From assembly GCF_022758145.1 (NCBI RefSeq), contig NZ_JAJVDH010000001.1:124001-188000 (forward strand): a stretch of DNA of 64,000 bases, in the 5' to 3' direction. The notes under the pieces are model-generated. The model had not been told where the DNA came from and searched no databases. It worked only from the letters and a program-made list of their open reading frames with translations. The translations under genes were made by a program, and so were the position numbers. The stretch is from Pontibacter vulgaris. Lineage in GTDB: Bacteria; Bacteroidota; Bacteroidia; Cytophagales; Hymenobacteraceae. Below, piece by piece: positions 44,295-53,511 of the stretch (its first letter is position 1; every line of letters starts with the position of its first letter).

Positions 44295-45422
44295 TTGGCC
44301 GGAATATACCTTCATATCCCTTTCTGCAAACAGGCTTGCCATTACTGCGATTTCCATTTCAGTACAAGTATGGGTCACAAGTCGGCAACTATAGATGCCA
44401 TTGCCCGCGAGCTTGAACTGCGGAAAGAGTATCTGCAGGGCCAGACGATTGAAACCATTTACTTCGGAGGCGGCACACCATCGTTGTTAACCCAACCTGA
44501 GTTGGAGCTGTTGCTGCAAACTATAAGATCATTGTTTATAGTTGCTGATAACGCAGAAATCACACTGGAGGCTAACCCCGACGATCTTTCGCCGGAGAAA
44601 CTACAGGAATTGAAAGCTGCAGGTATAAACCGGTTAAGTATAGGATTGCAGTCGTTTCATGAGCCGCACCTGCGCATGATGAACCGCGCCCACAACGCTA
44701 CCGAAAGTCTGCAATGCGTGAAAGATGCGCAGGCTGCCGGGTTTGATAACATTACTGTCGATTTAATCTATGGCATTCCGGCGCCGGATCACAGCATCTG
44801 GCTGAATGACCTCAAAACACTTTTCTCACTGAATGTGCAGCATGTATCGTGCTACGCCTTAACGATAGAACCTGATACTGCGCTGGGCCGCTGGAGCAAA
44901 AAAGGCAAGTTTATACCTTCCGAAGATGATTTCACGGCACAACAGTTCGAGATTTTATTAGAGCAGATGGCGCAGCATGGCTTTGTGCAATACGAAATCT
45001 CAAACTTCTGTAAGCCGGGCTTCGAGTCGAAACACAACAGTAATTACTGGCGAGGTGTGCATTACCTGGGCGTAGGGCCGAGCGCGCATTCATTTAACGG
45101 AAACAGCAGGCAGTACAATGTAGCCAACAACCGCAAGTATACCGAGGCCATAAGCCAAAACAGCATCCCAGCTGAAATAGAAAACCTTACCCTAGCCGAC
45201 CAGGCTAACGATTACCTGCTTACCACGCTACGCACGATCTGGGGCTGCGACCTTACACAATTGCGCGATAAGTATAACTACGATGTGCAGGCAACCCATA
45301 ACCTATACTTGCAGGAACTGCAGCAAAAAGAACTGGCAAGTATAAAAGCCGATGTGCTATACCTGACAGATAAAGGCAAACTGCTCGCCGACCAAATCAC
45401 GCTGGATCTGTTTGTTGAATAA
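44295..45422 (+). CDS. hemW: HemW, radical SAM heme chaperone (CPO-like)
   Basis: 375 aa from a TTG start; this start gives MAGIYLHIPFC, matching the universally conserved HemW N-terminus, and no ATG is available before the cluster motif. The radical SAM motif CKQACHYC is at residues 11-18, followed by IYFGGGTPSLL, LEANPDDLSPEKL, INRLSIGLQSF and the HemW C-terminal domain (RTIWGCDLTQL). It lacks the R-rich substrate site of true coproporphyrinogen dehydrogenase HemN and is of HemW length. HemW binds heme and a 4Fe-4S cluster and delivers heme to acceptor proteins. It contains several AAGTATA/TATACTT words, in more than one frame. Confidence 0.92.
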   Translation: MAGIYLHIPFCKQACHYCDFHFSTSMGHKSATIDAIARELELRKEYLQGQTIETIYFGGGTPSLLTQPELELLLQTIRSLFIVADNAEITLEANPDDLSPEKLQELKAAGINRLSIGLQSFHEPHLRMMNRAHNATESLQCVKDAQAAGFDNITVDLIYGIPAPDHSIWLNDLKTLFSLNVQHVSCYALTIEPDTALGRWSKKGKFIPSEDDFTAQQFEILLEQMAQHGFVQYEISNFCKPGFESKHNSNYWRGVHYLGVGPSAHSFNGNSRQYNVANNRKYTEAISQNSIPAEIENLTLADQANDYLLTTLRTIWGCDLTQLRDKYNYDVQATHNLYLQELQQKELASIKADVLYLTDKGKLLADQITLDLFVE

Positions 45423-45466
45423 TTTCCTTAATAGCCGGCAAACTTACTTCTAGCAGTATACATTCG

Positions 45467-45934
45467 TTGAAAGTATCCGTAAAGGTAACTGTTCTCAAAA
45501 TGCTTCCCGAATACATGCAGACATTGCCCCTGATAACGGTTTATGAATCGGATGGACTAAAAATTGAAGTTGCTGACAGCCTTTGCCTGGTCCGGACAGA
45601 ATGGTTGCGCACCTTACCCGATGAGCAGTTTCAGGCCGAAGCTATGCAGGCATACCATGTTATTGCAGAAAGAAAAGCAGAAAAGGTACTGGTAAATTCG
45701 CAGCAGACATCTATACTTGGCCCCGAAACCAAGGACTGGCTCTCCAACACCTACTATAGTTTGTTTTCTACTACTGCCCTCAGAAAGATGGCCCGCGTTA
45801 TGCCCGATAACCTGTTCAAGAAACTGGCGCTGGCATCGGTGGTAGCAAGAGCAGATGCTGCCGGCGATATTTCTTACACTATCCGGGACTTTGCCTCTGA
45901 AGATGAAGCTATCAGCTGGCTACTTGAAGAATAA
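45467..45934 (+). CDS. SpoIIAA/STAS-like protein, paralog 1
   Basis: Up to 155 aa from TTG 45467; ATG codons at 45500 and 45515 are possible later starts, and the paralogs suggest that the domain begins near VYESDGLKIEV. Shared pattern with the two minus-strand genes at 58539 and 59002: a short N-terminal hairpin, R/L-x-TxW, a helix, a central strand where the paralogs have WL-D-R, D-x-W (TKDWLSNTYYS), ALRKMARVMPDNLFKKLALA, and a C-terminal F-x-S-E-D-EA-x-WL-E motif. These small cytosolic proteins resemble SpoIIAA/STAS-type folds frequent in Bacteroidota; no function is established. It lies 45 bases after hemW and may be cotranscribed with it. Confidence 0.75.
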   Translation: MKVSVKVTVLKMLPEYMQTLPLITVYESDGLKIEVADSLCLVRTEWLRTLPDEQFQAEAMQAYHVIAERKAEKVLVNSQQTSILGPETKDWLSNTYYSLFSTTALRKMARVMPDNLFKKLALASVVARADAAGDISYTIRDFASEDEAISWLLEE

Positions 45935-46001
45935 CATACTTTTAAGCGCTTTAAAGTATAGTTTCCGATTTTTCGCTTATACTTGCTAAAAGCCCGAAAC
46001 T

Positions 46002-46772
46002 ATGGAAGCCAACATCACCTACCACGACCAGGTTTATACTTTCAATCCGTTGCAGCCACTGGACATTTCGATGCCGCTACACGACAAAGAGCTGCAACCG
46101 GAGTGTTTCTGGGCCGAGCCCGTTCAGTTTGATGTGATACGGGTAGGTGATTTTGTAGGAAGCGTGGCCGAAGGCGGCAGTACCAACTATAAACGCGTGC
46201 ACGTAACGCCGCACGGCAACGGCACCCACACCGAGTGCTACGGCCACATCTCCGCCGATGAGAACGCCACCATTCACAATTGCTTGAAGCGCTTTTTATT
46301 TGTAGCCCAGCTCATAACTATAACACCACAAAAGCAGGAAAACGGCGATGAAGTGGTAATGCTGGAAGATGTGCGAGAGCAATTGGAAGGTATAAAATGT
46401 GAGGCCGTTATACTTCGCACCTTACCAAATTCGGATGAGAAACTTACCCGCCACTACTCCGGCACCAACCCGCCCTACTTAGAGCATACTATCGGGCAAC
46501 ACCTGGCCGAAAAAGGCATACAGCATTTACTTTTAGACCTGCCCTCTGTAGACCGCGAACTCGACGAAGGAAAATTGCTATGCCACCATGGCTTCTGGCA
46601 ATATCCTAAAAACACCCGCTGCGGCGCAACTATCACCGAGCTAATTTATGTGCCGGATCATATTACGGACGGTTTATACTTGCTGAACCTGCAAATAGCC
46701 AGCTTGCAACTCGATGCCAGCCCGAGCAAGCCTGTACTTTATACTTTATCGCCTGTTTTTCCAGAACTATAG
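46002..46772 (+). CDS. Cyclase family protein (kynurenine formamidase-like metal hydrolase)
   Basis: 256 aa, cytosolic. It has the cyclase-family opening DISMPLHD and the metal-binding segment HVTPHGNGTHTECYGHIS, where family members have HxGTHxDxPxH; here Glu-Cys replaces Asp-x-Pro, so the metal site is a variant. Further family marks: AVILRTLPN, LLLDLPSVDRELDEGKLLCH and a C-terminal NLQIASLQLDASPSKPVLY. Members hydrolyse amide or ester bonds such as N-formylkynurenine, but with no tryptophan-catabolic neighbours the substrate cannot be assigned. Confidence 0.83.
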   Translation: MEANITYHDQVYTFNPLQPLDISMPLHDKELQPECFWAEPVQFDVIRVGDFVGSVAEGGSTNYKRVHVTPHGNGTHTECYGHISADENATIHNCLKRFLFVAQLITITPQKQENGDEVVMLEDVREQLEGIKCEAVILRTLPNSDEKLTRHYSGTNPPYLEHTIGQHLAEKGIQHLLLDLPSVDRELDEGKLLCHHGFWQYPKNTRCGATITELIYVPDHITDGLYLLNLQIASLQLDASPSKPVLYTLSPVFPEL

Positions 46773-46808
46773 TTTACAATAACTATAAAACAGCATGCCT
46801 CCCTACAG

Positions 46809-46837
46809 AAAAAAGGCTGGAGCGTTAGCCCCAGCCT
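46809..46837 (-). terminator. Terminator after metF
   Basis: GGCTGGAGC pairs with GCCCCAGCC apart from the central mismatch. Read on the minus strand it is followed by TTTTTT. It lies 38 bases past the metF stop. Confidence 0.75.
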
Positions 46838-46874
46838 CAGGTAGTTTAGTTGTTTGTAAGGAGTGTTGTTGTTT

Positions 46875-47831
46875 CTAAAATAGCGCTTCGGCTACTTTTC
46901 TAACAGATTCTGATTTGCCCATCGAGTAGTAGTGCAGGCACGGCACGCCAAATTCCATCAGTTCTTTTGATTGCTGTATCGCCCACTCCACGCCAACCTG
47001 TGCGGCGGCCTTGTTGTCGGGGCAGGCTTCAATGGCATCAGCCAGCTCACATGGTATCTCGATATGGAACAGGCTTGGCAGTAAGTTAAGCTGTGTTTTG
47101 GTGGTCATTGGTTTCAGGCCCGGGATGATCGGCACATTTATACCTTCCTCACGGCAGCGGTTCACAAAGTCAAAATACTTCTGGTTATCGAAGAACATCT
47201 GCGTAACAATGTACTCGGCCCCAAGCTCCACTTTGCGCTTCAGCCAGCGCAGATCCGATTTCATATTAGGTGCTTCAAAATGCTTCTCTGGGTAGCCAGC
47301 CACGCCAATACAGAAATCTGTTCCGCTGTTGTAAACTTGCTCCTCATCCAGGTAACGTCCGCAGTTCATGTCCACCACCTGCCCGATCAGTTCGGTCGCA
47401 TAATGATGTCCGCCCGGCTCTGGCACAAATCGCTGTTCGCTTTTTACACAATCGCCACGCAGCACCAGTACATTGTCTATCCCTAGAAAGTGAAGGTCGA
47501 TCAGGGCATTCTCGGTTTCTTCTTTGTTAAAGCCTCCGCAGATCAGGTGCGGCACTGTGTCCACTTTATAGTTGTTCTGGATAGCCGCACAAATACCTAC
47601 TGTGCCTGGTCGCTTACGTGTAGTGATCTTCTCTAAAAGACCATTTTCGCGCTGTTTATACACATATTCCTCGCGGTGATAGGTCACATCAATAAACGGA
47701 GGCTTAAACTCCATCAGCGGGTCGATGTGGTTAAACAGGATTTTCATATTCTCGCCTTTCAGCGGAGGTAATATCTCAAAAGTGAACAGGGTTTTCCCGT
47801 TGGCATTTTTGAAGTGGTCTGTTACTTTCAA
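46875..47831 (-). CDS. metF: Methylenetetrahydrofolate reductase
   Basis: 318 aa from a TTG start at 47831, which gives MKVTDHFKNANGKTLFTFEI, the usual MetF opening; the catalytic Glu sits in TFEILPP. Other marks: DVTYHREEY, NVLVLRGDC, DFCIGVAGYPEKHFEAPN, YIVTQMFFDNQKYFDF, IPIIPGLKPM-type segment (VPIIPGLKPMTTKTQLN). FAD-dependent TIM-barrel enzyme that makes 5-methyl-THF, the methyl donor used by MetH. It lies downstream of metH on the same strand, 231 bases after its stop, so it probably also falls under the SAM-I riboswitch unless the family B repeat pair between them ends transcription. Confidence 0.95.
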   Translation of the reverse strand: MKVTDHFKNANGKTLFTFEILPPLKGENMKILFNHIDPLMEFKPPFIDVTYHREEYVYKQRENGLLEKITTRKRPGTVGICAAIQNNYKVDTVPHLICGGFNKEETENALIDLHFLGIDNVLVLRGDCVKSEQRFVPEPGGHHYATELIGQVVDMNCGRYLDEEQVYNSGTDFCIGVAGYPEKHFEAPNMKSDLRWLKRKVELGAEYIVTQMFFDNQKYFDFVNRCREEGINVPIIPGLKPMTTKTQLNLLPSLFHIEIPCELADAIEACPDNKAAAQVGVEWAIQQSKELMEFGVPCLHYYSMGKSESVRKVAEALF

Positions 47832-47872
47832 TTTATGTTAAATTGTTAGATGGTTTAATTGTTAGATGGTTG
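47832..47872. repeat. Short AT-rich repeat family E, copy 2
   Basis: AATTGTTAGATGGTT occurs twice in a row immediately upstream of the metF start, related in inverse to the run at 44262-44292. Confidence 0.5.
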
Positions 47873-47889
47873 TTTGCGCTGCCGGATCC

Positions 47890-48060
47890 AACCACCCCTA
47901 ACCCCTCCTTGTCTAAGGAGGGGAGTTTTACCTACTACTTCAACCTATGTAGCTTATAGTTTGCGCTATTGCATTTCGTAGCCTTCAGCTTCAAAACTTG
48001 AAGTGTAGTAAAACAACAGCAGGCTCCCCTCCTTAGACAAGGAGGGGTTAGGGGTGGTTT
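47890..48060. repeat. REP-like inverted pair, family B, copy 3
   Basis: The left arm 47890-47930 (AACCACCCCTAACCCCTCCT, then a TGTCTA loop and AGGAGGGG) and the right arm 48023-48060 (its inverse, ending GGGGTTAGGGGTGGTTT) are near-perfect inverted copies separated by about 90 bases. It occupies the metH-metF gap and ends 3 bases before the metH stop codon. Confidence 0.85.
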
Positions 48061-48062
48061 GA

Positions 48063-51000
48063 TTACACCGCCTGCTGTGCTACCGGTTTCGGCTCATAGT
48101 TCAGGTTCGGCGATAACCAGCGTTCCAGTTCCTCTTTAGCCATACCTTTACGTTGCGCGATATCGGCCACCTGGTCTTCACCTATCTTGCCTAAACCAAA
48201 GTATTTCGATTCCGGGTGCGAGAAGTATAAACCGCTTACAGCCGCGGTTGGGTACATGGCCAGGTTCTCAGTAAGTATAACCCCAGACGTTCTCTCCGCA
48301 TCCAGCAAATTAAACAGCGTGATCTTTTCGGTATGGTCAGGGCAGCCCGGGTAACCTGGTGCCGGTCTAATGCCTTTATAGTTTTCCTTGATCAGGTCTT
48401 CGTTGGTTAGGTTCTCATCTGGCTCGTAACCCCATAGTTCCTTGCGAACTTTGGCATGCATCAGCTCGGCAAAAGCTTCCGCCAGTCTGTCTGCCAGGGC
48501 TTTTATCATGATGGATTTATAGTCGTCATGCTCGGCCTCATACTTCTCCAGCAGCTTCTCAATGCCAAAACCAGCTGACACCACAAATCCGCCGATGTAA
48601 TCAGCCACGCCTGTTTCTTTCGGAGCTACAAAATCGGAGAAAGCCAGGTTAGGCACGTTTGCACCCTTCTTGCCTTGCTGGCGCAAGGTATGGAACTCTG
48701 TCAATACATTTCCACGTGAATCATCGGCGTATACTTCGATGGTATCATCTGCCTCCACGTTGGCAGGATAGAAACCTACTACAGCGCGGGCTTCCAGTAA
48801 TTGCTTATCCACGATTTCCTGCAGCATTGCCTGCGCATCGTTAAACAGTTTGGTTGCTTCTGTGCCTAATTCCGGATCGGTCAATATTTTCGGGTACTGG
48901 CGCTTAAGCTCCCAGGCGTGGAAGAATGGCGTCCAGTCGATGTACGGCACGATCTCCGAAAGCGGGTAATTAGTGTATGTTTTATTGCCCAGGAAGCTAG
49001 GTTTAACCGGTTTAGTAGTGTTCCAATCAACTTTATACTTGTTGGCGCGGGCTTCTGCTATAGTTGCAAACGCACGGTCTTTGGTGCGGCTCAGGTGGTC
49101 TTCGCGCAGCTTCTCATACTCTGCTTTTATCTCGGCAATATAGCTGTCGCGTTCGCTGCTCAGCAGGCTACTCACCACCGTTACACTTCTGGAAGCGTCG
49201 TGCACGTGCACTACCGGACCACTATACTTTGGCGCAATTTTCACGGCTGTATGTACGCGCGAAGTTGTAGCTCCACCAATCAGCAGTGGAATCTTCATGC
49301 CACGGCGTTCCATTTCCTGTGCCACATACACCATTTCATCCAGTGAAGGCGTGATCAGACCGCTCAAGCCAATGATATCTACTTTATGTGCTTCGGCTTC
49401 TGACAGGATCTTATCCAGCTGCACCATTACGCCTAGATCAATTACCTCGTAGTTGTTACAAGCCAGTACCACACCCACAATGTTTTTACCGATGTCGTGC
49501 ACGTCGCCTTTTACAGTAGCCATCAGGATGGTACCTGCTGTAGATTTAGAAGTATCGCCGGCCAGTTTCTCCTGTTCCATGAACGGCAACAGGTACGCTA
49601 CCGACTTCTTCATAACGCGGGCACTCTTCACCACTTGTGGCAAAAACATTTTACCAGCACCAAACAAATCACCCACCACCGACATACCTGCCATCAGTGG
49701 ACCCTCGATCACATCCAATGTTTTGGTTGCTTGCTGGCGTGCTTCTTCGGTGTCTTCTTCTATAAAATCAACTATACCTTTTACCAAAGAATGTTTCAGA
49801 CGCTCTTCTACGGGGGCTTCGCGCCAGGCAGTGTCGGCAGCCGTGGCAGTTTTGCCTTTGCCTTTTATAGTTTCGGCATAGGTTACCAGTTTTTCAGTAG
49901 CATCCGGGTGGCGGTTAAAGATCACGTCCTCGATCAGGTCGCGCAGCTCAGTTGGTATTTCGCTGTACACGCCCAGCATACCTGCATTCACAATACCCAT
50001 GTCCATACCCGCCTGTACGGCATAGTATAAAAACACCGTGTGCATGGCTTCACGTACTATATCATTGCCACGGAAAGAGAAGGAAAGGTTGCTTACACCG
50101 CCACTGATCAGCGCATGTGGCAGGTTCGCTTTTATCCATTTTACAACTTCGATATAATCTACCGCATAGTTGTTGTGCTCTTCTATACCTGTGGCAATCG
50201 CCAGTATGTTCGGGTCGAAAATGATGTCCTGCGGCGGGAAACCTACTTCATCAACCAGAATGCGGTACGATCTTTCACATATCTCTTTTCTGCGCTCCAG
50301 CGTATCAGCCTGGCCCTGCTCGTCAAAAGCCATTACCACTACGGCGGCACCATACTGGCGCACTTTGCGGGCCAACTTTTTAAAGGCTTCTTCGCCTTCT
50401 TTTAAGCTGATGGAGTTAACTATAGATTTACCCTGCACACATTTCAACCCGGCTTCTATCACGCTCCATTTCGAAGAGTCGATCATGATCGGCAGTTTGG
50501 AAATATCCGGCTCAGAAGCGATCAGGTTAAGGAAATTGGTCATGGCCTGCTCTGAGTCAAGCATGCCTTCATCCATGTTCACGTCTATTATCTGCGCACC
50601 ACCTTCTACCTGCTGACGCGCAACTGCTAGGGCTTCTTCAAACTGGCCGTTAACGATAAGCCGTGAGAACATTTTGGAGCCGGTTACATTGGTGCGTTCG
50701 CCGACATTTACAAAAAGGCTTTCGGGGGTGATGGTTAGGGGCTCGAGGCCGCTGTAACGTGGGAGTGGGGCAACAGGGGTAGGAACGTGCGGTTTATACT
50801 TTCGCACCAGGTCTGCAATTACTTTGGTATGTACGGGCGTAGTGCCACAACAACCACCCAATATATTTACCAGCCCTTCCTTTAAATACTCTTCAACTAT
50901 AACACCCATCTGCTGGGCTGTCTCATCGTAGCCGCCAAAAGCATTTGGCAAGCCGGCATTCGGGTAAGCGCTGATATAACAGTCTGAAATGCGGGATAGC

Positions 51001-51776
51001 TCCTGGATGTGTGTTTTCAGCTGACGTGCACCTAAAGCACAGTTAAAACCTATACTAAGTATAGGGGCATGCGAGATGGAATTATAGAAAGCCTCTACCG
51101 TCTGCCCAGATAAGGTACGGCCACTGGCATCGGTTATAGTTCCGGACACCATGATCGGAAGCTCTTTGCCACCATCATTTACAAATTGCTGTATCGCAAA
51201 AAGGGCAGCTTTACAGTTTAGCGTATCAAAAACAGTTTCTACTAACAGCAAGTCAGAACCACCATCCACTAAACCACGCACCTGCTCATAATAAGCTTCT
51301 ACCAGTTGGTCAAATGTTATGGCACGGTAACCAGGGTTATTTACATCCGGTGAAAGCGAAGCTGTACGGTTAGTTGGGCCAATCGCGCCCGCTACAAAAC
51401 GTTTATGCGAAGGATCTTTGGCTTCTATTTCATTTGCAGCTTCACGGGCAATCTTAGCCGACTCATAGTTCAGTTCATACACGATATGCTCCAGCGCATA
51501 ATCGGCCATAGCTATACTTGTACCACTAAAAGTGTTGGTCTCGATGATATCAGCGCCAGCTTCCAGATACTCAGTATGTATGGCTTTAATGATATCCGGG
51601 CGGGTAATGGAAAGCAGGTCGTTGTTGCCTTTCAGGTCGGATGGATGATCTTTGAAGCGCTCGCCACGGAAATCTGCTTCCTGCAATTGGTAACGCTGGA
51701 TCATGGTGCCCATGGCGCCGTCAAGCACAAGTACGCGCTCTTTCAGTAGCTGGTAAATCGGATGTGTTTTGGTCAT
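48063..51776 (-). CDS. metH: Cobalamin-dependent methionine synthase
   Basis: 1237 aa from the ATG at 51776 ([20 protein letters not shown]); the frame continues upstream to 51830, but that part is the riboswitch leader. Four modules: homocysteine methyltransferase (res. 1-330, zinc Cys in [11 protein letters not shown] and GGCCGTTP), pterin-binding (about 345-630, [12 protein letters not shown]), cap and B12-binding (about 660-890, [16 protein letters not shown] with the axial His), and SAM-dependent reactivation (about 900-1220, [20 protein letters not shown]). It makes methionine from homocysteine using methyl-B12. Full length, single polypeptide, no split. Controlled by the SAM-I riboswitch just upstream; metF follows. 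Confidence 0.96.
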   Translation of the reverse strand: MTKTHPIYQLLKERVLVLDGAMGTMIQRYQLQEADFRGERFKDHPSDLKGNNDLLSITRPDIIKAIHTEYLEAGADIIETNTFSGTSIAMADYALEHIVYELNYESAKIAREAANEIEAKDPSHKRFVAGAIGPTNRTASLSPDVNNPGYRAITFDQLVEAYYEQVRGLVDGGSDLLLVETVFDTLNCKAALFAIQQFVNDGGKELPIMVSGTITDASGRTLSGQTVEAFYNSISHAPILSIGFNCALGARQLKTHIQELSRISDCYISAYPNAGLPNAFGGYDETAQQMGVIVEEYLKEGLVNILGGCCGTTPVHTKVIADLVRKYKPHVPTPVAPLPRYSGLEPLTITPESLFVNVGERTNVTGSKMFSRLIVNGQFEEALAVARQQVEGGAQIIDVNMDEGMLDSEQAMTNFLNLIASEPDISKLPIMIDSSKWSVIEAGLKCVQGKSIVNSISLKEGEEAFKKLARKVRQYGAAVVVMAFDEQGQADTLERRKEICERSYRILVDEVGFPPQDIIFDPNILAIATGIEEHNNYAVDYIEVVKWIKANLPHALISGGVSNLSFSFRGNDIVREAMHTVFLYYAVQAGMDMGIVNAGMLGVYSEIPTELRDLIEDVIFNRHPDATEKLVTYAETIKGKGKTATAADTAWREAPVEERLKHSLVKGIVDFIEEDTEEARQQATKTLDVIEGPLMAGMSVVGDLFGAGKMFLPQVVKSARVMKKSVAYLLPFMEQEKLAGDTSKSTAGTILMATVKGDVHDIGKNIVGVVLACNNYEVIDLGVMVQLDKILSEAEAHKVDIIGLSGLITPSLDEMVYVAQEMERRGMKIPLLIGGATTSRVHTAVKIAPKYSGPVVHVHDASRSVTVVSSLLSSERDSYIAEIKAEYEKLREDHLSRTKDRAFATIAEARANKYKVDWNTTKPVKPSFLGNKTYTNYPLSEIVPYIDWTPFFHAWELKRQYPKILTDPELGTEATKLFNDAQAMLQEIVDKQLLEARAVVGFYPANVEADDTIEVYADDSRGNVLTEFHTLRQQGKKGANVPNLAFSDFVAPKETGVADYIGGFVVSAGFGIEKLLEKYEAEHDDYKSIMIKALADRLAEAFAELMHAKVRKELWGYEPDENLTNEDLIKENYKGIRPAPGYPGCPDHTEKITLFNLLDAERTSGVILTENLAMYPTAAVSGLYFSHPESKYFGLGKIGEDQVADIAQRKGMAKEELERWLSPNLNYEPKPVAQQAV

Positions 51777-51828
51777 GTTCGGGGTCTTTCTTCTCGTAAG
51801 TCTTCTGCGTTCGCTTATCAAGAAGGAC
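51777..51828 (-). promoter_or_regulatory. Putative expression platform of the metH riboswitch
   Basis: In the leader between aptamer and metH ATG, 51814-51828 reads GTCCTTCTTGATAAG on the minus strand. It complements the 5' strand of the aptamer (51941-51955) at 14 of 15 positions, competing with P1. The same segment can instead pair (8 of 9) with AAGAAAGAC at 51785-51793, 9-17 bases before the ATG. I infer a translational switch: SAM binding frees the segment, which then masks the purine-rich start region. No T-run terminator is seen here. Confidence 0.5.
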
Positions 51829-51847
51829 ACCCTAAGGAAGGATATAC

Positions 51848-51958
51848 TCTCTTATCTTCTCTCAACTATAGTATAGCTAAGAAGGGAATTAGCACCAAGC
51901 TGGTACAAGGTTGCTAAGACGTCATCGGGCCCTTCCCTCGGTCTTTCTTGATAAGAAG
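51848..51958 (-). ncRNA. SAM-I (S-box) riboswitch upstream of metH
   Basis: Read on the minus strand, conserved S-box elements appear in order: CTTATCAAGA, GAGGGA, GGGCCCGATGA, AGCAACC, GGTGCTAATTCC, and the closing AGAAGATAAG. P1 is formed by CTTATC (51950-51955) and GATAAG (51851-51856). The kink-turn-type and pseudoknot segments fit class SAM-I. It senses S-adenosylmethionine and should switch off metH (and probably metF) when SAM is plentiful. Confidence 0.93.
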
Positions 51959-52025
51959 CTGCAATTTATACAGATATCCATAGAATACGAAATATTCTTT
52001 ATTTTAGGTACGGGTTGGGGTAGGC

Positions 52026-52061
52026 ATAAAAACAGAAAAGGACACTTGTGGTGTCCTTTTC
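52026..52061 (-). terminator. Second terminator downstream of rpmA
   Basis: A perfect 11-base stem (GAAAAGGACAC, 52035-52045, with GTGTCCTTTTC, 52051-52061). On the minus strand it is followed by TGTTTTT. It separates the ribosomal protein unit from the metH leader. Confidence 0.7.
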
Positions 52062-52159
52062 CTACTTAGTCTGTTCTGCTTTTGAGGGCAAATCAAACTA
52101 TCTGATTATATATACGCCACACCCGGTGCCGGGTTGCGGCAGATTTTATATTTTCTTAA

Positions 52160-52196
52160 AATAAAAAAGGGATACCTTACGGCATCCCTTTTTGTA
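52160..52196 (-). terminator. Terminator after rpmA
   Basis: AAAAAGGGATACC (52164-52176) pairs with GGCATCCCTTTTT (52181-52193), one mismatch, with a T run on the minus strand. It lies 20 bases past the rpmA stop. Confidence 0.85.
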
Positions 52197-52212
52197 TCAG
52201 CAAAGCTTAAAA

Positions 52213-52482
52213 TTAAGCTTCTGCAGTTACGTTAGGTACTACAGAAACGAATGAACGGTTCTTAACACCTTTCTTGAACTCAACTACACCATCAACAAGT
52301 GCAAACAGTGTGTGGTCTTTGCCAATACCCACGTTTTTACCCGGGTGGTGTGCAGTACCTCTTTGTCTTACAATGATGTTACCAGCGATGATATCCTGGC
52401 CACCGTAAATCTTAACACCAAGTCGTTTAGAGTGTGACTCGCGGCCGTTATTAGAACTACCAGCTCCTTTTTTGTGTGCCAT
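52213..52482 (-). CDS. rpmA: 50S ribosomal protein L27
   Basis: 89 aa, full length. Starts [20 protein letters not shown] and continues [20 protein letters not shown] and [20 protein letters not shown], the L27 consensus. The N-terminus begins directly at MAHKK with no cleavable extension of the kind known in Firmicutes. L27 sits at the peptidyl-transferase centre. Lies 71 bases downstream of rplU on the same strand, the usual bacterial order, followed by two terminators. Confidence 0.97.
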   Translation of the reverse strand: MAHKKGAGSSNNGRESHSKRLGVKIYGGQDIIAGNIIVRQRGTAHHPGKNVGIGKDHTLFALVDGVVEFKKGVKNRSFVSVVPNVTAEA

Positions 52483-52553
52483 TTTTTTAACTATTTACTC
52501 CGGGTTAGTAAACTAAGCCCGAAAAGATTTTACGATTAATTTCTTCTTACTGC

Positions 52554-52862
52554 TTATCCAATGCTCTCGATCAGGACTTTCGTATACTGCTGGCGGTGAC
52601 CATTCTTCTTACGATAGCCTTTTCTTCTCTTCTTTTTGAAAACGATTACTTTATCGCCTTTCACGTTGCCAAGGATTTTACCAACCACTTTAACACCGCT
52701 AACGAAAGGAGCACCTAAAGTAATAGTGCCGTTATCATCAGTAAGAAGAACATTGGCGAACTCAACGGCGTCACCATCATTGCCGGAAAGCTTGTTAGCG
52801 TAGATGAACTTACCGCTCTCTACTTTGGTCTGTTGACCTGCGATTTCTACAATTGCGTACAT
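52554..52862 (-). CDS. rplU: 50S ribosomal protein L21
   Basis: 102 aa from the ATG at 52862 (MYAIVEIAGQQTKVESGKFI), the standard L21 start. The frame is open 180 bases further upstream, but that extension crosses the promoter and has no homology. C-terminal marks: FKKKRRKGYRKKNGHRQQYT followed by KVLIESIG. L21 binds 23S rRNA and, with L20, helps large-subunit assembly. First gene of rplU-rpmA, with a near-consensus Bacteroidota promoter about 40 bases upstream. Confidence 0.97.
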   Translation of the reverse strand: MYAIVEIAGQQTKVESGKFIYANKLSGNDGDAVEFANVLLTDDNGTITLGAPFVSGVKVVGKILGNVKGDKVIVFKKKRRKGYRKKNGHRQQYTKVLIESIG

Positions 52863-52897
52863 CAGCTTCAATGTATATTTATGAAAATTTAAGTTTG

Positions 52898-52929
52898 CAA
52901 AAGTAAGGGACTTATTTTTAATATGCAAA
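52898..52929 (-). promoter_or_regulatory. Bacteroidota-type promoter of rplU-rpmA
   Basis: On the minus strand a TTTG -33 box (52926-52929) and TACTTTTG, a match to the TAnnTTTG -7 box (52898-52905), are separated by 20 bases. A leader of about 30 bases to the rplU ATG would result. Confidence 0.7.
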
Positions 52930-52978
52930 CCATTGCTTTTTAATTCATTCCATAATTTCACAGCTTCCTCCACACTTA

Positions 52979-53347
52979 TGTGGAAAACATTGTTGAAATC
53001 TACACACCATTTCCAAAAGACCTCAAAACTTTGTTCTAACAAGCTAAAATAAAGGCATTTATCCTTAAATTCAAAAAATCATCTTATCCACAAATTGCAC
53101 ATCAAACCACCTCATCAACCAAAACCCTACCCCGCTGTGTTACCACAAAATTATACTTTACACACCCTGCCTATGCCCGCATAAGCTCTAAAGGCCATTT
53201 TAAACTCTATTTTACTGTATTTAACATCGAATTAATAGATAAATAACAATATTTTAACACAACTATATAAGTTATCAACTATGTTTATAACACTGTGGAT
53301 TACAGCATAAAAACCTGACCATTAGCTGCTTAACAATTTGTGGAGAA
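52979..53347. other. AT-rich gap with a cluster of DnaA-box-like sites
   Basis: The 649-base space between rplU and nrdB carries an exact TTATCCACA box (53084-53092), TTTTCCACA on the minus strand (52979-52987), and two one-mismatch sites on the minus strand, TAATCCACA (53294-53302) and TTCTCCACA (53339-53347). A near-palindrome AACTATATAAGTT lies at 53261-53273. Candidates are replication-origin function or DnaA/NrdR-type control of the nrd genes; I cannot separate these from sequence alone. Confidence 0.45.
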
Positions 53348-53386
53348 ATTGAACAACTTTGGATACCTATTTCAAGTTCAATTCTC

Positions 53387-53394
53387 TATATTTG
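53387..53394 (+). promoter_or_regulatory. Possible -7 box of nrdB
   Basis: TATATTTG matches TAnnTTTG and lies 118 bases upstream of the nrdB ATG. The -33 TTTG is not at standard spacing (the nearest, 53358-53361, is 25 bases away), so support is weak. Confidence 0.4.
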
Positions 53395-53511
53395 AACTCA
53401 CAATATTGCCGGGCGTTATGCAGACACCCGTGCAATGCTTAAATTTATCTGGGGTGTTTTCTAAGCTTATTGCTTACCCCTTCAACCAATAAAACGCTTA
53501 TTTACAAGTTT

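Noticed and set aside
44295-45422. Coproporphyrinogen III dehydrogenase HemN
   Set aside because: Length and N-terminus fit HemW; HemN is longer and has a different motif order.
51777-51830. N-terminal extension of MetH
   Set aside because: The extra residues ([13 protein letters not shown]) are encoded by the riboswitch leader and absent from the MetH family.
52863-53042. 60-residue N-terminal extension of L21
   Set aside because: It crosses the rplU promoter and L21 begins at MYAIVEIAGQ.
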